A DNA stretch of 64,000 nucleotides from SB25 sp050180705. GTDB lineage: Bacteria > Bacteroidota > Bacteroidia > Bacteroidales > Tenuifilaceae. The notes below the pieces were generated by a model, which saw nothing but the letters and a program-made list of their open reading frames with translations, was not told the origin of the DNA and ran no database searches. Position 1 is the stretch's first letter. Every line of letters starts with the position of its first letter. Positions 16,113 through 24,965 of this stretch are shown here, one piece after another. The stretch is from contig JBFXDX010000013.1 in assembly GCA_050180705.1 (NCBI GenBank), positions 1 to 64,000 on the forward strand. The letters are read 5' to 3'. The translations under genes and the position numbers were made by a program.

Positions 16113-17405
16113 TTAACTGTTTCCCATTTTGCCTGCCACGCTTTCAATAAGATTGTTAGTATTTAAATATTTATTGGCAATTTCGATAAGTTGAGCAGAG
16201 GTTATTGTATTTATGGTTTCTATAGTTCGCTCAAAAAAAGAAAAATCAAGATCATTGTACTCATATAAACTTGCAATACTATCGGCAATTGCAAATGGCC
16301 CATCAAAGTTTCGTAGCACCTCGCCAGTGAGATGGCTCTTTACAAGATCGAGTTCGGTTTGTGGAACTGGTTCTTTTGCGAGTTTATCTATTTCGAGGTA
16401 GATTTCTTTAAGCGTTTCGTTGGTGAAATTAGCACCAACCTCTGTTCCTATAACAAATACCGAAGTATCCTTGAATGGAAGGAGTGCCGATGAAATTCCA
16501 TAGGTATATCCTTTATCTTCGCGAATGTTTCGCATCAACCGAGAGCCGAAATATCCTCCAAGTATCGTGTTCAGTACCATAAGTTTTGGGAAATCGGGAT
16601 GATTCCGTTTTATCATCTGTTTCCCAATCCGTATTGCCGATTGAACAGCATCGCTTTTCTCCGAGAATACTTTTTGCTGAGTTGATGATACTTGTGGTAG
16701 TGATAAACTTTGCTGCTTTGCTGCTGTTCCAAATTTTTGTTTTCCAATCAGTTCTTCAACGGTTTTGATTTCGCGATCGGAGATTTTTCCTGCCAAAATT
16801 ATTAGGCAATCTTCGGATGAGTGGTATTTGTTGTGGAAATCGACAATTGTCTGTCTGTTTAAAGTGTCGAAATCGTCTGGAGTTGCATAGGTACCGTACG
16901 GATGCTGGTTGCCAAACATTGTGCTGAAAAAGTTCTGGCGCGCAGTTGTAACAACCTTTTCAAGTTCAACTATCAAAGCCTGCTTCCCTTTCTTTTTGAA
17001 AATGTTGAGTTCGTTTTCGGGATAAACAGGATTGTAAATCATATCGGAGAGAATCCCGAGCGAATGCTCTAAAAATTTATTGGTTGAATATAGTGTTAGC
17101 GATGCAAAATCCCGATCGAAAGTGTGTTCCGGAAAACTTCCGTAGAAATCGAACATCTCGGCAATTTGCTGAGAGTTCTTTGTGGTAGTGCCCTCGCTGA
17201 GTAACGAAACTGCTCCTCGGGCAGCCAATGCCTGACTTTGGAAACGGGTTCCTGCATTGAAAATAATCTCAATCTTTGATACATCCTGCGTACCTGCATC
17301 AATAACTATTAGTTGAGCCCCATTTGCCAATGCAAAACGTTGTGTTTGGGGAATGTGAATCTTCCCTGTTGCTATTTTTTCTGGAGCTTTGGTTCTATCG
17401 AGCAT
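16113..17405 (-). CDS. M16-family peptidase subunit, catalytically inactive type
   Basis: The 430-residue protein has the M16 two-half fold but no HxxEH zinc motif; the corresponding stretch reads GAVSLLSEGTT. It keeps the substrate-binding segment around DKGYTYGISSALLPF typical of the partner subunit. M16 heterodimers of one zinc-bearing and one zinc-less subunit are known. The zinc-bearing partner is encoded directly upstream. No signal peptide is seen, so it would act in the cytoplasm or rely on another export route. Confidence 0.88.
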   Translation of the reverse strand: MLDRTKAPEKIATGKIHIPQTQRFALANGAQLIVIDAGTQDVSKIEIIFNAGTRFQSQALAARGAVSLLSEGTTTKNSQQIAEMFDFYGSFPEHTFDRDFASLTLYSTNKFLEHSLGILSDMIYNPVYPENELNIFKKKGKQALIVELEKVVTTARQNFFSTMFGNQHPYGTYATPDDFDTLNRQTIVDFHNKYHSSEDCLIILAGKISDREIKTVEELIGKQKFGTAAKQQSLSLPQVSSTQQKVFSEKSDAVQSAIRIGKQMIKRNHPDFPKLMVLNTILGGYFGSRLMRNIREDKGYTYGISSALLPFKDTSVFVIGTEVGANFTNETLKEIYLEIDKLAKEPVPQTELDLVKSHLTGEVLRNFDGPFAIADSIASLYEYNDLDFSFFERTIETINTITSAQLIEIANKYLNTNNLIESVAGKMGNS

Positions 17406-17419
17406 AAACTATATTGATA

Positions 17420-18661
17420 TTATTTTTGGTTTGAAGTGTAGTAAAGTGTCGAGCAGTTGTTCTCGGTAAGTATCTCTTGGGCAACGCTACGAATGTTTTC
17501 GGGTGTGATATTTCGATATTTCTGCACCTCAAGATTTACATTGTTTGCATCGCCTAGCAACTCAAAAAACGATAAATTCGTTGCTTTATTGAGTGCACTA
17601 GTTTCCTCGAAAGTGAAATTTGACTCGAATTTATTCTGAACTTTTTCAAGTTCATAGTTGCTCACTGCATATTCCTGAAGGTTCAATACCTCTTCGGCTA
17701 TAGCACTTTCGGCCTGTTTGTATGTTGTTGTTGGGTATAGTTGGCCTGTAATAATAAAAAGGCCTTCCTCTATATCGCCAGTTATGTAAGCATTTACGTT
17801 GCTGAAGAGTTGTTTTTCCTTCACCAGTTTCTGGTACAACCGAGCCGATTTTCCGTTCGATAGTAAATCAGACATCAAATCGATTGCAGGAAAATCCTTG
17901 TGGTGCCTATTGTACATGTGATATGCTTTGTATATTGAATTAAAAGGCACATCTCTTACCACTTCGAGTTCTCTTGGTGCAGTTTGTATTGGCTCTTTGG
18001 GTAGGTTGCGTTTTGCAATATTCCGTTGTTCAATTGGCCCAAACCATTTGTTTGCCAGATTTATAATCTTTGCAGGATCAACAGGGCCTGCTACGCAGAG
18101 AATCGCATTATTCGGGGCGTAGTGGCTGTAGAAAAAATCCTTTACATCGGAGAGCGTTGCGCTTTTTATGTGGTCGGTTGATTTGCCAATGGTGGGCCAC
18201 ATGTACGGATGAGCCGTGTAAGCCAACGGTCTAAGGTGTAGCCAAACATCGCCATAGGGTTGGTTTAGGTAGCGTTGGTTGAACTCCTCGATAACCACAT
18301 TGCGCTGAACATCCAAACTCTTTTTTGAGAAGGCTAAGCTTTGCATTCTATCGCTTTCGAGCCAAAATGCAGTTTCAATATTTTCGACAGGAAGGGTTAT
18401 GTAGTAATTTGTAATATCGTTATTGGTAAAGGCGTTGTTTTCTCCACCAACATGCTCAAGGGGCTCGTCGAATAATGGAATATTAACAGAGCCTCCAAAC
18501 ATCAAATGCTCAAATAGATGGGCAAAGCCAGTTTTGTTGGGGCCTTCATCTTTAGACCCAACATCGTATAGCAGGTTGACCGACGCAATAGGCGTGCTAA
18601 AGTCTTGATGGATAATTAACTTTAGCCCGTTGGGTAATATATGTTTAATAACTTCAATCAT
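17420..18661 (-). CDS. M16-family zinc peptidase subunit, active type
   Basis: The zinc motif HLFEH (His48, Glu51, His52) is followed by the conserved LMFGGS and later VVIEEFNQRYLN, which supplies the third ligand. These mark an active M16B metallopeptidase of 413 residues that degrades unfolded or peptide substrates. It is paired with an inactive subunit 14 nt downstream on the same strand. It lacks a signal peptide. Confidence 0.92.
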   Translation of the reverse strand: MIEVIKHILPNGLKLIIHQDFSTPIASVNLLYDVGSKDEGPNKTGFAHLFEHLMFGGSVNIPLFDEPLEHVGGENNAFTNNDITNYYITLPVENIETAFWLESDRMQSLAFSKKSLDVQRNVVIEEFNQRYLNQPYGDVWLHLRPLAYTAHPYMWPTIGKSTDHIKSATLSDVKDFFYSHYAPNNAILCVAGPVDPAKIINLANKWFGPIEQRNIAKRNLPKEPIQTAPRELEVVRDVPFNSIYKAYHMYNRHHKDFPAIDLMSDLLSNGKSARLYQKLVKEKQLFSNVNAYITGDIEEGLFIITGQLYPTTTYKQAESAIAEEVLNLQEYAVSNYELEKVQNKFESNFTFEETSALNKATNLSFFELLGDANNVNLEVQKYRNITPENIRSVAQEILTENNCSTLYYTSNQK

Positions 18662-18863
18662 TTTATTTAAACTTTTAATAAAAGTGCTGTAAATTTGGGG
18701 AAATTTAGGTTGCAGACTAAAAACAGATCAAAATTACTACTAATCAGTTTGATGTCTGCTTTATTGCCTCAGTTTTATGTCGTTCACATATTCTTTCAAA
18801 AATAACCATTTTTATTAACGATATGTTGATTTTGGGTTATTTTTAGGGATTAATAAATGAAAA

Positions 18864-20642
18864 ATGAGATTGCTATTTAAGAAATTGTTGAACAGTCTTT
18901 GGATATCGTTGCGAAGACTCGGTGAAAGTCGAATTATTCTAATTCTAAGTTTGATTGTAGGTATTTTAAGTGGTGTTGCTGCTGTTATTCTAAAAAATAC
19001 TGTTCATGCTACGCATGCTTTTCTTCAGGATTCGCTGCCCAAAGACTCGGCCAATATACTTTTCTTTGCACTGCCAGCTGTGGGAATTTTGCTTACAATA
19101 TTTTTTGTAAGGATATTCATAAAGGAGAATATAAACCATGGCGTTTCCAAGGTTTTGTATGCAATATCGAGGCAGAATAGCAAAATTAAACCCCATAACA
19201 CGTATAGTTCAATAATATCGAGTACTCTTACGATTGGTTTCGGAGGTTCGGTAGGAGCCGAGGCTCCTATAGTTTATGCCGGTGCTGCCATTGGATCGAA
19301 TATAGGTCAGTTCTTCAGGATGAACTATAAAACGTTAACCTTGTTGGTTGGATGCGGTGCTGCAGGTGCAATTGCGGCAATCTTTAATGCCCCATTGGCG
19401 GGTATTGTTTTCACATTGGAGGTTTTAATGCTCGATTTAACTACTGCATCAATAATTCCATTGCTTATCTCGGCGGTGTCGGCAACCATGGTTTCCTACT
19501 TCTTTTTGGGGCGCGATGTGGTTATTGCCTATGAAGTGGTTCAGCCGTTTGTACTTCACAATATACCGTACTTCATTTTTCTGGGAATATTTTGTGGGTT
19601 GGTTTCTGTATATTTTATGCGGATGGTGATGCGAATTGAGAAGGGATTCACCCAAATGACTAACTTATACAGGAAGTGGATTGTTGGTAGTATCGTACTC
19701 GGGTTGTTGATCTTTGTTTTTCCTCCACTGTATGGTGAAGGATACGAGGTGTTGCATGCATTGCTCGATGGTCGTTCGTCGGTGGTGTTCGAGAATAGTT
19801 TATTTTATACTCTGCAGGATAACTACTGGCTTTTGCTGGTTGGCTTAGTGCTGCTAATTGCAGTAAAGGCTGTGGCAACTGCGGTAACAACGGGTGCGGG
19901 AGGAATTGGAGGAACCTTTGCTCCAACATTATTTATTGGAGGCGTTTCGGGTTTCTTTGTGGCAAAGCTAATTAATAAGTTCAGCTTTATTGATGTATCG
20001 GAAAGTAACTTTACGCTCATTGGAATGGCGGGAACAATGGCCGGTGTTATGCATGCGCCATTAACTGCAATATTCCTTATTGCCGAAATTACAGGAGGGT
20101 ATGCGCTGTTTATTCCGCTAATCATAACATCAACCATATCATTTTTAACCATAATGTACTTTGAGCCACACTCGATATATACGAAAGGGTTGGCAAAAAG
20201 GGGAGAACTTATTACTCACCATAAAGATAAAGCGGTTTTAACCTTACTTCAGGTTGGCCGTGTTGTAGAGAAAGATTTCATAACTGTAACTCCCGATGAA
20301 ACCTTGGGCGATTTAGTTGGCAAGATTAGCCGGTCGCGTAGGAATATTTTTCCGGTAGTTACCACCGAGAATGTTTTTGTTGGCGTGGTTTTGCTCGACG
20401 ATATTCGTCCTATTATGTTCGATAAGGAGGTGTACGATTCGGTTTCGGTAAAGGAGTTGATGACTGTTCCCCCTGAGTTTATTTCGGTGAAGGAATCGAT
20501 GGACTCCGTTATGAAGAAGTTTGAGGAGGCTGGTGCTTGGAACCTGCCCGTGATAGATGGCGATAAGTATGTTGGCTTTGTATCAAAGTCGAAAATATTT
20601 TCGGCCTATCGCGATGTGCTAATTCAGTTTTCGGACGAATAG
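18864..20642 (+). CDS. ClC-family chloride channel/antiporter with C-terminal CBS pair
   Basis: About ten to twelve membrane segments span residues 25-440, followed by two CBS domains (about 455-585). The selectivity motifs are altered: GREGP reads GAEAP, keeping the gating Glu at 133, and the GxFxP site reads GGTFAP. The GSGIP loop near residue 92 is replaced by NHGVS. CBS pairs usually bind adenine nucleotides and regulate transport. Whether it is a channel or a proton-coupled antiporter is not decidable here. It stands divergent from the M16 operon. Confidence 0.9.
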   Translation: MRLLFKKLLNSLWISLRRLGESRIILILSLIVGILSGVAAVILKNTVHATHAFLQDSLPKDSANILFFALPAVGILLTIFFVRIFIKENINHGVSKVLYAISRQNSKIKPHNTYSSIISSTLTIGFGGSVGAEAPIVYAGAAIGSNIGQFFRMNYKTLTLLVGCGAAGAIAAIFNAPLAGIVFTLEVLMLDLTTASIIPLLISAVSATMVSYFFLGRDVVIAYEVVQPFVLHNIPYFIFLGIFCGLVSVYFMRMVMRIEKGFTQMTNLYRKWIVGSIVLGLLIFVFPPLYGEGYEVLHALLDGRSSVVFENSLFYTLQDNYWLLLVGLVLLIAVKAVATAVTTGAGGIGGTFAPTLFIGGVSGFFVAKLINKFSFIDVSESNFTLIGMAGTMAGVMHAPLTAIFLIAEITGGYALFIPLIITSTISFLTIMYFEPHSIYTKGLAKRGELITHHKDKAVLTLLQVGRVVEKDFITVTPDETLGDLVGKISRSRRNIFPVVTTENVFVGVVLLDDIRPIMFDKEVYDSVSVKELMTVPPEFISVKESMDSVMKKFEEAGAWNLPVIDGDKYVGFVSKSKIFSAYRDVLIQFSDE

Positions 20643-20656
20643 TTCTCAAAATCAAC

Positions 20657-20664
20657 TATATTTG
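20657..20664 (+). promoter_or_regulatory. Bacteroidota -7 box upstream of the response regulator
   Basis: TATATTTG matches TAnnTTTG and lies 27 nt before the ATG at 20692. It suggests the regulator is not only read through from the ClC gene. Confidence 0.45.
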
Positions 20665-20691
20665 TTGAAGTGACGAGAGGCTTATTTGATT

Positions 20692-21084
20692 ATGACAAAC
20701 ACCAATATTGATATTTCACGGATTCACGGGTTGCGAATTCTGGTTATAGAAGACGATACCGTCAGCCGAATTTTTTTGAGAGAATTGCTCACTTTATCGC
20801 AGGCACAGATAGATTATGCAAGGAGTGGCTACGAGGCAAATCAGCATTTTGCAAAGGGCAATGTGCCCGATGTTGTTCTTTTAGACTTAAGGTTGCCCGA
20901 TGCCGATGGCGTTGAGTTAGCCACAACGATTCTGAAGGATCACCCAAATCTTCCAATTATTGCTCAAACTGCTTACGTTTCTGTGGGCATGGAGGAGCGT
21001 TGTATGAATGCTGGAATAAAGGCTTTCATTGCTAAGCCCATAAAAAAAGCGCAGCTGCTCGAACTACTTTTGCAATTTGCTTAG
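20692..21084 (+). CDS. Single-domain response regulator (CheY-like)
   Basis: The protein of about 130 residues is a receiver domain with no output domain. It has the acidic pair in VIEDDT, the phospho-acceptor Asp in LLDLRLPD, the switch Thr in IAQTAY, and the conserved Lys in IAKPIKK. The IAQTAY segment is the same as in the receiver of the hybrid kinase at 31851-34202. That suggests an origin from, or partnership with, hybrid kinases of this genome. I use the ATG at 20692, not the TTG two codons earlier. It lies between the ClC gene and glyA with no kinase beside it. Confidence 0.88.
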   Translation: MTNTNIDISRIHGLRILVIEDDTVSRIFLRELLTLSQAQIDYARSGYEANQHFAKGNVPDVVLLDLRLPDADGVELATTILKDHPNLPIIAQTAYVSVGMEERCMNAGIKAFIAKPIKKAQLLELLLQFA

Positions 21085-21122
21085 CAACATATAAAATAAT
21101 TTTATCGAGACAATTAAAGCAC

Positions 21123-21130
21123 TAATTTTG
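21123..21130 (+). promoter_or_regulatory. Bacteroidota -7 box upstream of glyA
   Basis: TAATTTTG matches TAnnTTTG and lies 22 nt before the glyA start codon. Confidence 0.5.
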
Positions 21131-21152
21131 TCATAAATTTAAATCTACTATA

Positions 21153-22433
21153 ATGACACGCGATACACAAATTTTTGATCTTATTGAGCAAGAGCGTCAG
21201 CGTCAAATGCATGGCATCGAGTTGATTGCTTCTGAAAACTTTGTAAGCCCACAGGTGCTAGAGGCCATGGGTTCTGTTATGACCAACAAGTATGCCGAGG
21301 GTTATCCTGGTGCTCGTTACTACGGTGGTTGTGGTGTTGTTGACCAGTCGGAGCAACTTGCCATTGATAGGCTTAAGAAACTTTTCGATGCGGAGTATGC
21401 AAATGTTCAGCCTCACTCTGGTGCACAGGCAAATATGGCTGTGTTTATGGCTGTTCTTAAACCTGGCGATACATTCCTAGGTTTAGACCTTTCGCACGGA
21501 GGACACCTTTCGCATGGTTCGCCTGTAAATTTCTCCGGTATGTGGTACAAAGCTACATCGTACGGAGTTAAGCAGGAAACTGGTCGTGTGGATTACGATA
21601 TGATGGAGAAGGTTGCCTTGGAGCAAAAACCAAAGCTTATTGTTGGTGGTGCTTCTGCATACTCTCGTGAATGGGATTACAAGCGTATGCGCGAGATTGC
21701 CGATAAGGTAGGTGCTCTGCTTATGATCGATATGGCTCACCCTGCAGGGTTAATTGCTGCTGGATTACTTGATAACCCTGTTAAGTACGCTCATATAGTA
21801 ACATCAACAACTCATAAAACATTACGTGGCCCACGTGGTGGTATCATCTTAATGGGTAAAGATTTTCCAAATCCTTGGGGCTTAACAACACCTAAGGGTG
21901 AGGTTAAAATGATGTCGCAAATTCTTAACTCAAGCGTATTCCCTGGCGTTCAGGGTGGTCCACTTGAGCATGTTATTGCTGCAAAAGCAGTAGCCTTTGG
22001 CGAAGCGTTAGCTCCTGAGTACAAGGAGTACCAGTTGCAGGTTAAAAAGAATGCAGCAGTACTTGCCGATGCGTTCATCAAGAAAGGCTACAAGGTGATT
22101 TCCGATGGTACCGATAACCACTCAATGCTTATCGATCTTCGTACTAAATTCCCCGATATTACTGGAAAGAAAGTTGAGAATACACTAGTTTTGGCCGATA
22201 TCACCATTAATAAAAATATGGTGCCTTACGATAGCCGTTCTCCTTTCCAAACCTCTGGAATCCGTGTTGGAACTCCTGCAATCACAACCCGTGGCTTAAA
22301 GGAGCAACACATGCCGATTATTGTTGATTTAATTGACAAGGTTATTTCGAATGTCGATAACGAGGCTGTTATTGCCGAAGTTCGCGCTGAGGTTAACAAG
22401 CTGATGAAGGATTTCCCATTGTTTGCTTGGTAA
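21153..22433 (+). CDS. glyA: Serine hydroxymethyltransferase
   Basis: A PLP enzyme that converts serine and tetrahydrofolate to glycine and methylene-tetrahydrofolate, the main entry of one-carbon units. The PLP-lysine lies in TSTTHKTLRGPRGG. Other conserved parts are IASENFVS near the N terminus, YAEGYPGARYYGGC, and HPAGLIAAG. The length of 426 is normal. A strong terminator follows. Codons are noticeably more optimal (GGT, GCT, CGT) than in neighbours, as expected for a highly expressed gene. Confidence 0.97.
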   Translation: MTRDTQIFDLIEQERQRQMHGIELIASENFVSPQVLEAMGSVMTNKYAEGYPGARYYGGCGVVDQSEQLAIDRLKKLFDAEYANVQPHSGAQANMAVFMAVLKPGDTFLGLDLSHGGHLSHGSPVNFSGMWYKATSYGVKQETGRVDYDMMEKVALEQKPKLIVGGASAYSREWDYKRMREIADKVGALLMIDMAHPAGLIAAGLLDNPVKYAHIVTSTTHKTLRGPRGGIILMGKDFPNPWGLTTPKGEVKMMSQILNSSVFPGVQGGPLEHVIAAKAVAFGEALAPEYKEYQLQVKKNAAVLADAFIKKGYKVISDGTDNHSMLIDLRTKFPDITGKKVENTLVLADITINKNMVPYDSRSPFQTSGIRVGTPAITTRGLKEQHMPIIVDLIDKVISNVDNEAVIAEVRAEVNKLMKDFPLFAW

Positions 22434-22453
22434 TCTTTTATAAATTATTAAGT

Positions 22454-22482
22454 AACCCCGGCACAATGTGTCGGGGTTTTTT
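22454..22482 (+). terminator. Intrinsic terminator after glyA
   Basis: An 11-bp stem (22454-22464 with 22468-22478, one G-T pair) closes on an AAT loop and is followed by T residues. Confidence 0.93.
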
Positions 22483-22535
22483 ATAACTTGGTCTTTTATT
22501 TTTATACAGTTATGTTAAACTAGCCTGAATTAACT

Positions 22536-23027
22536 ATGGAATCTTTCTTTATCGATTTAAATGAAATGGCTCACAAAAAGTCGAAACTTTACAAAGTATG
22601 GGCTTTTGGCGCATTGATGTTTGTTGTATTTGGAGTTGGGTCTTCAATGTTACTCAAGGACAAGTTTGGTGGGGCAATGTGGCCTGTAATTGTTATGGCA
22701 GTTTATCTTTTACTCTATATTTACTATGCTTGGACTACCTATAACGCAAAGCTCTATGTTCAGGCCGACGAGTATGCCGTGGAGTTCAGTTTTGGTATGA
22801 TTAAACGGACTGCTGAGATTATTATTTGGGACACCGTTACCAAGGTTAAGCTGGGGCCCACATATGTTGCATTCTTTAAACGAACCGGAAAGCGTAAGGT
22901 GGTAAGTTTAGGATGGTTGCCCTATGCCAAGGTGGTTGAGATAAAGGATCGCTTAGAGCAGGTTTGCGGGTTTAAAGGTATTCAATGCGATAGGGCAGAG
23001 TACCAACATTTCGAGAAAAAAAAGTAA
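22536..23027 (+). CDS. Membrane protein with PH-like domain
   Basis: I do not recognise a named family with certainty. Two hydrophobic segments (about 22-40 and 48-68) are followed by a beta-rich cytosolic part with the pattern YVQADEYAVEFSFG, EIIIWDTVTKVKLG and RKVVSLGWLPYAK. This arrangement is like bacterial PH (YdbT/YcxB-type) membrane proteins. The function is unknown. It stops 12 nt before the TSUP permease gene and is probably co-transcribed with it. Confidence 0.65.
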   Translation: MESFFIDLNEMAHKKSKLYKVWAFGALMFVVFGVGSSMLLKDKFGGAMWPVIVMAVYLLLYIYYAWTTYNAKLYVQADEYAVEFSFGMIKRTAEIIIWDTVTKVKLGPTYVAFFKRTGKRKVVSLGWLPYAKVVEIKDRLEQVCGFKGIQCDRAEYQHFEKKK

Positions 23028-23039
23028 AGCGTTTGTAGT

Positions 23040-23789
23040 ATGGATTGGTGGTTATATCTTGTTGTGGTGCTTGCTGGTGCCGCAGCGGGTTTTATTAATA
23101 CTTTGGCCGGAAGTGGATCGTTACTCACGCTTCCGCTGTTAATATTTATGGGATTACCTGCAAATGTGGCGAATGGTACAAATCGGATTGGTATTTTACT
23201 GCAAAGTGTTGTTGCTGTTGGCAGCTTTAAGCAGAATAAGGTGTTTGAGTGGCGCGATGGTATTTGGCTAACAATTCCGGCCGGAATAGGTGCTCTTGTC
23301 GGGGCTTGGGTTGCAGTTGATTTAAACGAGCAGCTTATGAATAGGATTATTGGTGGGCTACTGGTTTTTATGTTCTTCGTAATTCTGCTAAAACCCGAGA
23401 AATGGCTTGGCAATAGTAATTCCGAAAATCCAATTAAGGTAACTCCGCTGCGAATTCTCATATTCCTGTTAATTGGCTTTTACGGTGGATTTATTCAGGC
23501 GGGTGTCGGCTTTTTTCTGCTTACAGGCCTAGTGCTGGGGGCGGGGATGAATTTGCTTAAGGCCAATGCAATTAAAGTTTTGGTTACCCTTGTGTTTACG
23601 GTTTTGGCTCTTGTTATTTTTATTGTGAACAATCAGGTCGATTACCTATTGGGTTTAATCCTTGGTGCCGGAAATATGCTTGGTGCTTGGATTGCCACAC
23701 GCGTAGCTGTAAAGCAAGGCACTAAATTTATTCGTTGGTTTTTGCTTGGCACAGTTCTGGTTTTTGCCCTAAAACTTCTTGTTTGGTAG
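23040..23789 (+). CDS. TSUP (TauE/SafE) family permease
   Basis: The 249-residue protein has seven to eight membrane segments. The TSUP signature is seen twice: GAAAGFINTLAGSGSLLTLP near the N terminus and GFYGGFIQAGVGFFLL after residue 145. Members export or import sulfite, sulfoacetate or other organosulfur anions. The substrate here is unknown. It follows the PH-like membrane protein gene at close distance. Confidence 0.88.
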   Translation: MDWWLYLVVVLAGAAAGFINTLAGSGSLLTLPLLIFMGLPANVANGTNRIGILLQSVVAVGSFKQNKVFEWRDGIWLTIPAGIGALVGAWVAVDLNEQLMNRIIGGLLVFMFFVILLKPEKWLGNSNSENPIKVTPLRILIFLLIGFYGGFIQAGVGFFLLTGLVLGAGMNLLKANAIKVLVTLVFTVLALVIFIVNNQVDYLLGLILGAGNMLGAWIATRVAVKQGTKFIRWFLLGTVLVFALKLLVW

Positions 23790-24139
23790 CGTAGCTGCAA
23801 ATTCTTTATCGCTGTTGCGAAAGAAACGCCTGCGCACTGGAGGCATCCCCTTACGTATCGGAAAAATAATTTCCTGCATACTCGAGTGAATTTTTCTACA
23901 GGGGGCAGGTAAAATTATGACCGTAGGGAATAAAAATTCCGACCGTAGAGAATTATTTTTCCGACCTTACGGAATAAAAATTTCGACCTTACAGAATAAA
24001 CCCTCGCGCAACTCCTTATGTATGTTGAATTCTAGTGTGGGTGTTAATTGCGTACATGTTGCTTTATGCGCAGGTAAGCCATGCCAATTAATTACCGACT
24101 AATTGGGTTGTTTCCAGCTAAAGAATAGCTGAAGCTGTT
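23790..24139. other. Gene-free, repeat-rich gap between TSUP gene and tonB
   Basis: No credible gene is seen between these convergent genes. The core is a four-unit tandem array at 23919-24002. Degenerate relatives flank it: a CCTTACG plus GGAAA/TTTCC hairpin at 23849-23874, and an inverted GAATTTTTCTACAG-type copy at about 23886-23905. A 6-bp stem (CAGCTA/TAGCTG, 24115-24131) lies next to the tonB stop. A weak 61-codon open frame crosses the array and is not credible. Confidence 0.7.
23919..24002. repeat. 22-bp tandem repeat array, four units
   Basis: Units start at 23919, 23941, 23963 and 23985; the fourth is cut short at 18 nt. Each begins GACC and holds an A/T-rich core with complementary ends, for example GGAATAAAAATTCC in the first unit. 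Units 1-2 read CCGTAG where units 3-4 read CTTAC, so parts of the two halves are complementary (CCGTA at 23943 with TACGG at 23968). There are no unique spacers, so this is not CRISPR. Confidence 0.85.
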
Positions 24140-24961
24140 TTACTGTAGCCTGAAAATGTAGGTTATAGTACCTATCTGGTAGGCTGGTGCATTGGCGTTA
24201 ACATCGAACTTTGCGTTCATTGCAGCTTTTTCGGCAGCGTTGAGTAGGTCGCTATCAAGCGTTGTTGACCCTTTAATACCTGGAACTGCCTTGGTTACAT
24301 TACCCTGCTTATCAACGGTAACCTGTACAACAACCTTCCCGTTCTTCTGCTTTGGGTAATCTGGCTGGGGCAGCTTTAAAACTGTTCGTCCACCTAGGTT
24401 AGCAATAATGCCCCTTTCGGCATCGCCACCACCGCCAGTCGAACCAATTCTACTTTGCGAGTCAACAGAACCTTCCTCGCCTCCCTGATTTCCCTCTTTT
24501 CCTGTTTCACCTTCGCCAGTTGTGCCACCATCGGTTTTTTGTCCTGGGAATAGCGCTTTCTTATTGGCCTCGCGAGGCTTTTCAACCTGTGTCTCGGACT
24601 GATCCTTTGCCTTTTCGGTTGAGGTTTCCTTTTTGGGCGTTTCCTTTTTCTTGGCGGTTTCTTTCTTCTTTGTATCCTCTTTTTTTACCGGAAGCGATGG
24701 TGCTTCCTCGGTATCCTGGGTAAGGGGCGACTCTTCCTCCTGCTTGGCAGTGCTCGAAGCTTTAGGCAGTGCTGCGCCCTGTTCCGTTTTGGGCTCGATG
24801 GCTCCCATGCCATTATCTGAGTTTCCAAAGTTTATGAGTATACCTTGCTCGGCGGGTAATGGCAGCGGAGTTGTAAAACCAAAAACCATAAGCAGTAGAA
24901 TTGCCAGCGCATGAACTGTAATTGTTCCAATAATACCTTTATTTCTATTGCTTATCGACAT
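24140..24961 (-). CDS. TonB-family energy transducer
   Basis: The 273-residue protein has one N-terminal membrane anchor (about 12-32) and a long periplasmic linker rich in Lys, Glu, Thr and Gly. A C-terminal TonB domain (about 195-273) holds VVVQVTVDKQGNVTKAVPG and ends YIFRL. It transmits proton-motive force from ExbB/ExbD to outer membrane receptors. Five nt separate it from exbD upstream, so exbB-exbD-tonB form one operon. Confidence 0.9.
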   Translation of the reverse strand: MSISNRNKGIIGTITVHALAILLLMVFGFTTPLPLPAEQGILINFGNSDNGMGAIEPKTEQGAALPKASSTAKQEEESPLTQDTEEAPSLPVKKEDTKKKETAKKKETPKKETSTEKAKDQSETQVEKPREANKKALFPGQKTDGGTTGEGETGKEGNQGGEEGSVDSQSRIGSTGGGGDAERGIIANLGGRTVLKLPQPDYPKQKNGKVVVQVTVDKQGNVTKAVPGIKGSTTLDSDLLNAAEKAAMNAKFDVNANAPAYQIGTITYIFRLQ

Positions 24962-24965
24962 AGGT

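Noticed and set aside
23919..24002. CRISPR array
   Set aside because: Units are directly adjacent with no unique spacers and no cas gene is near.
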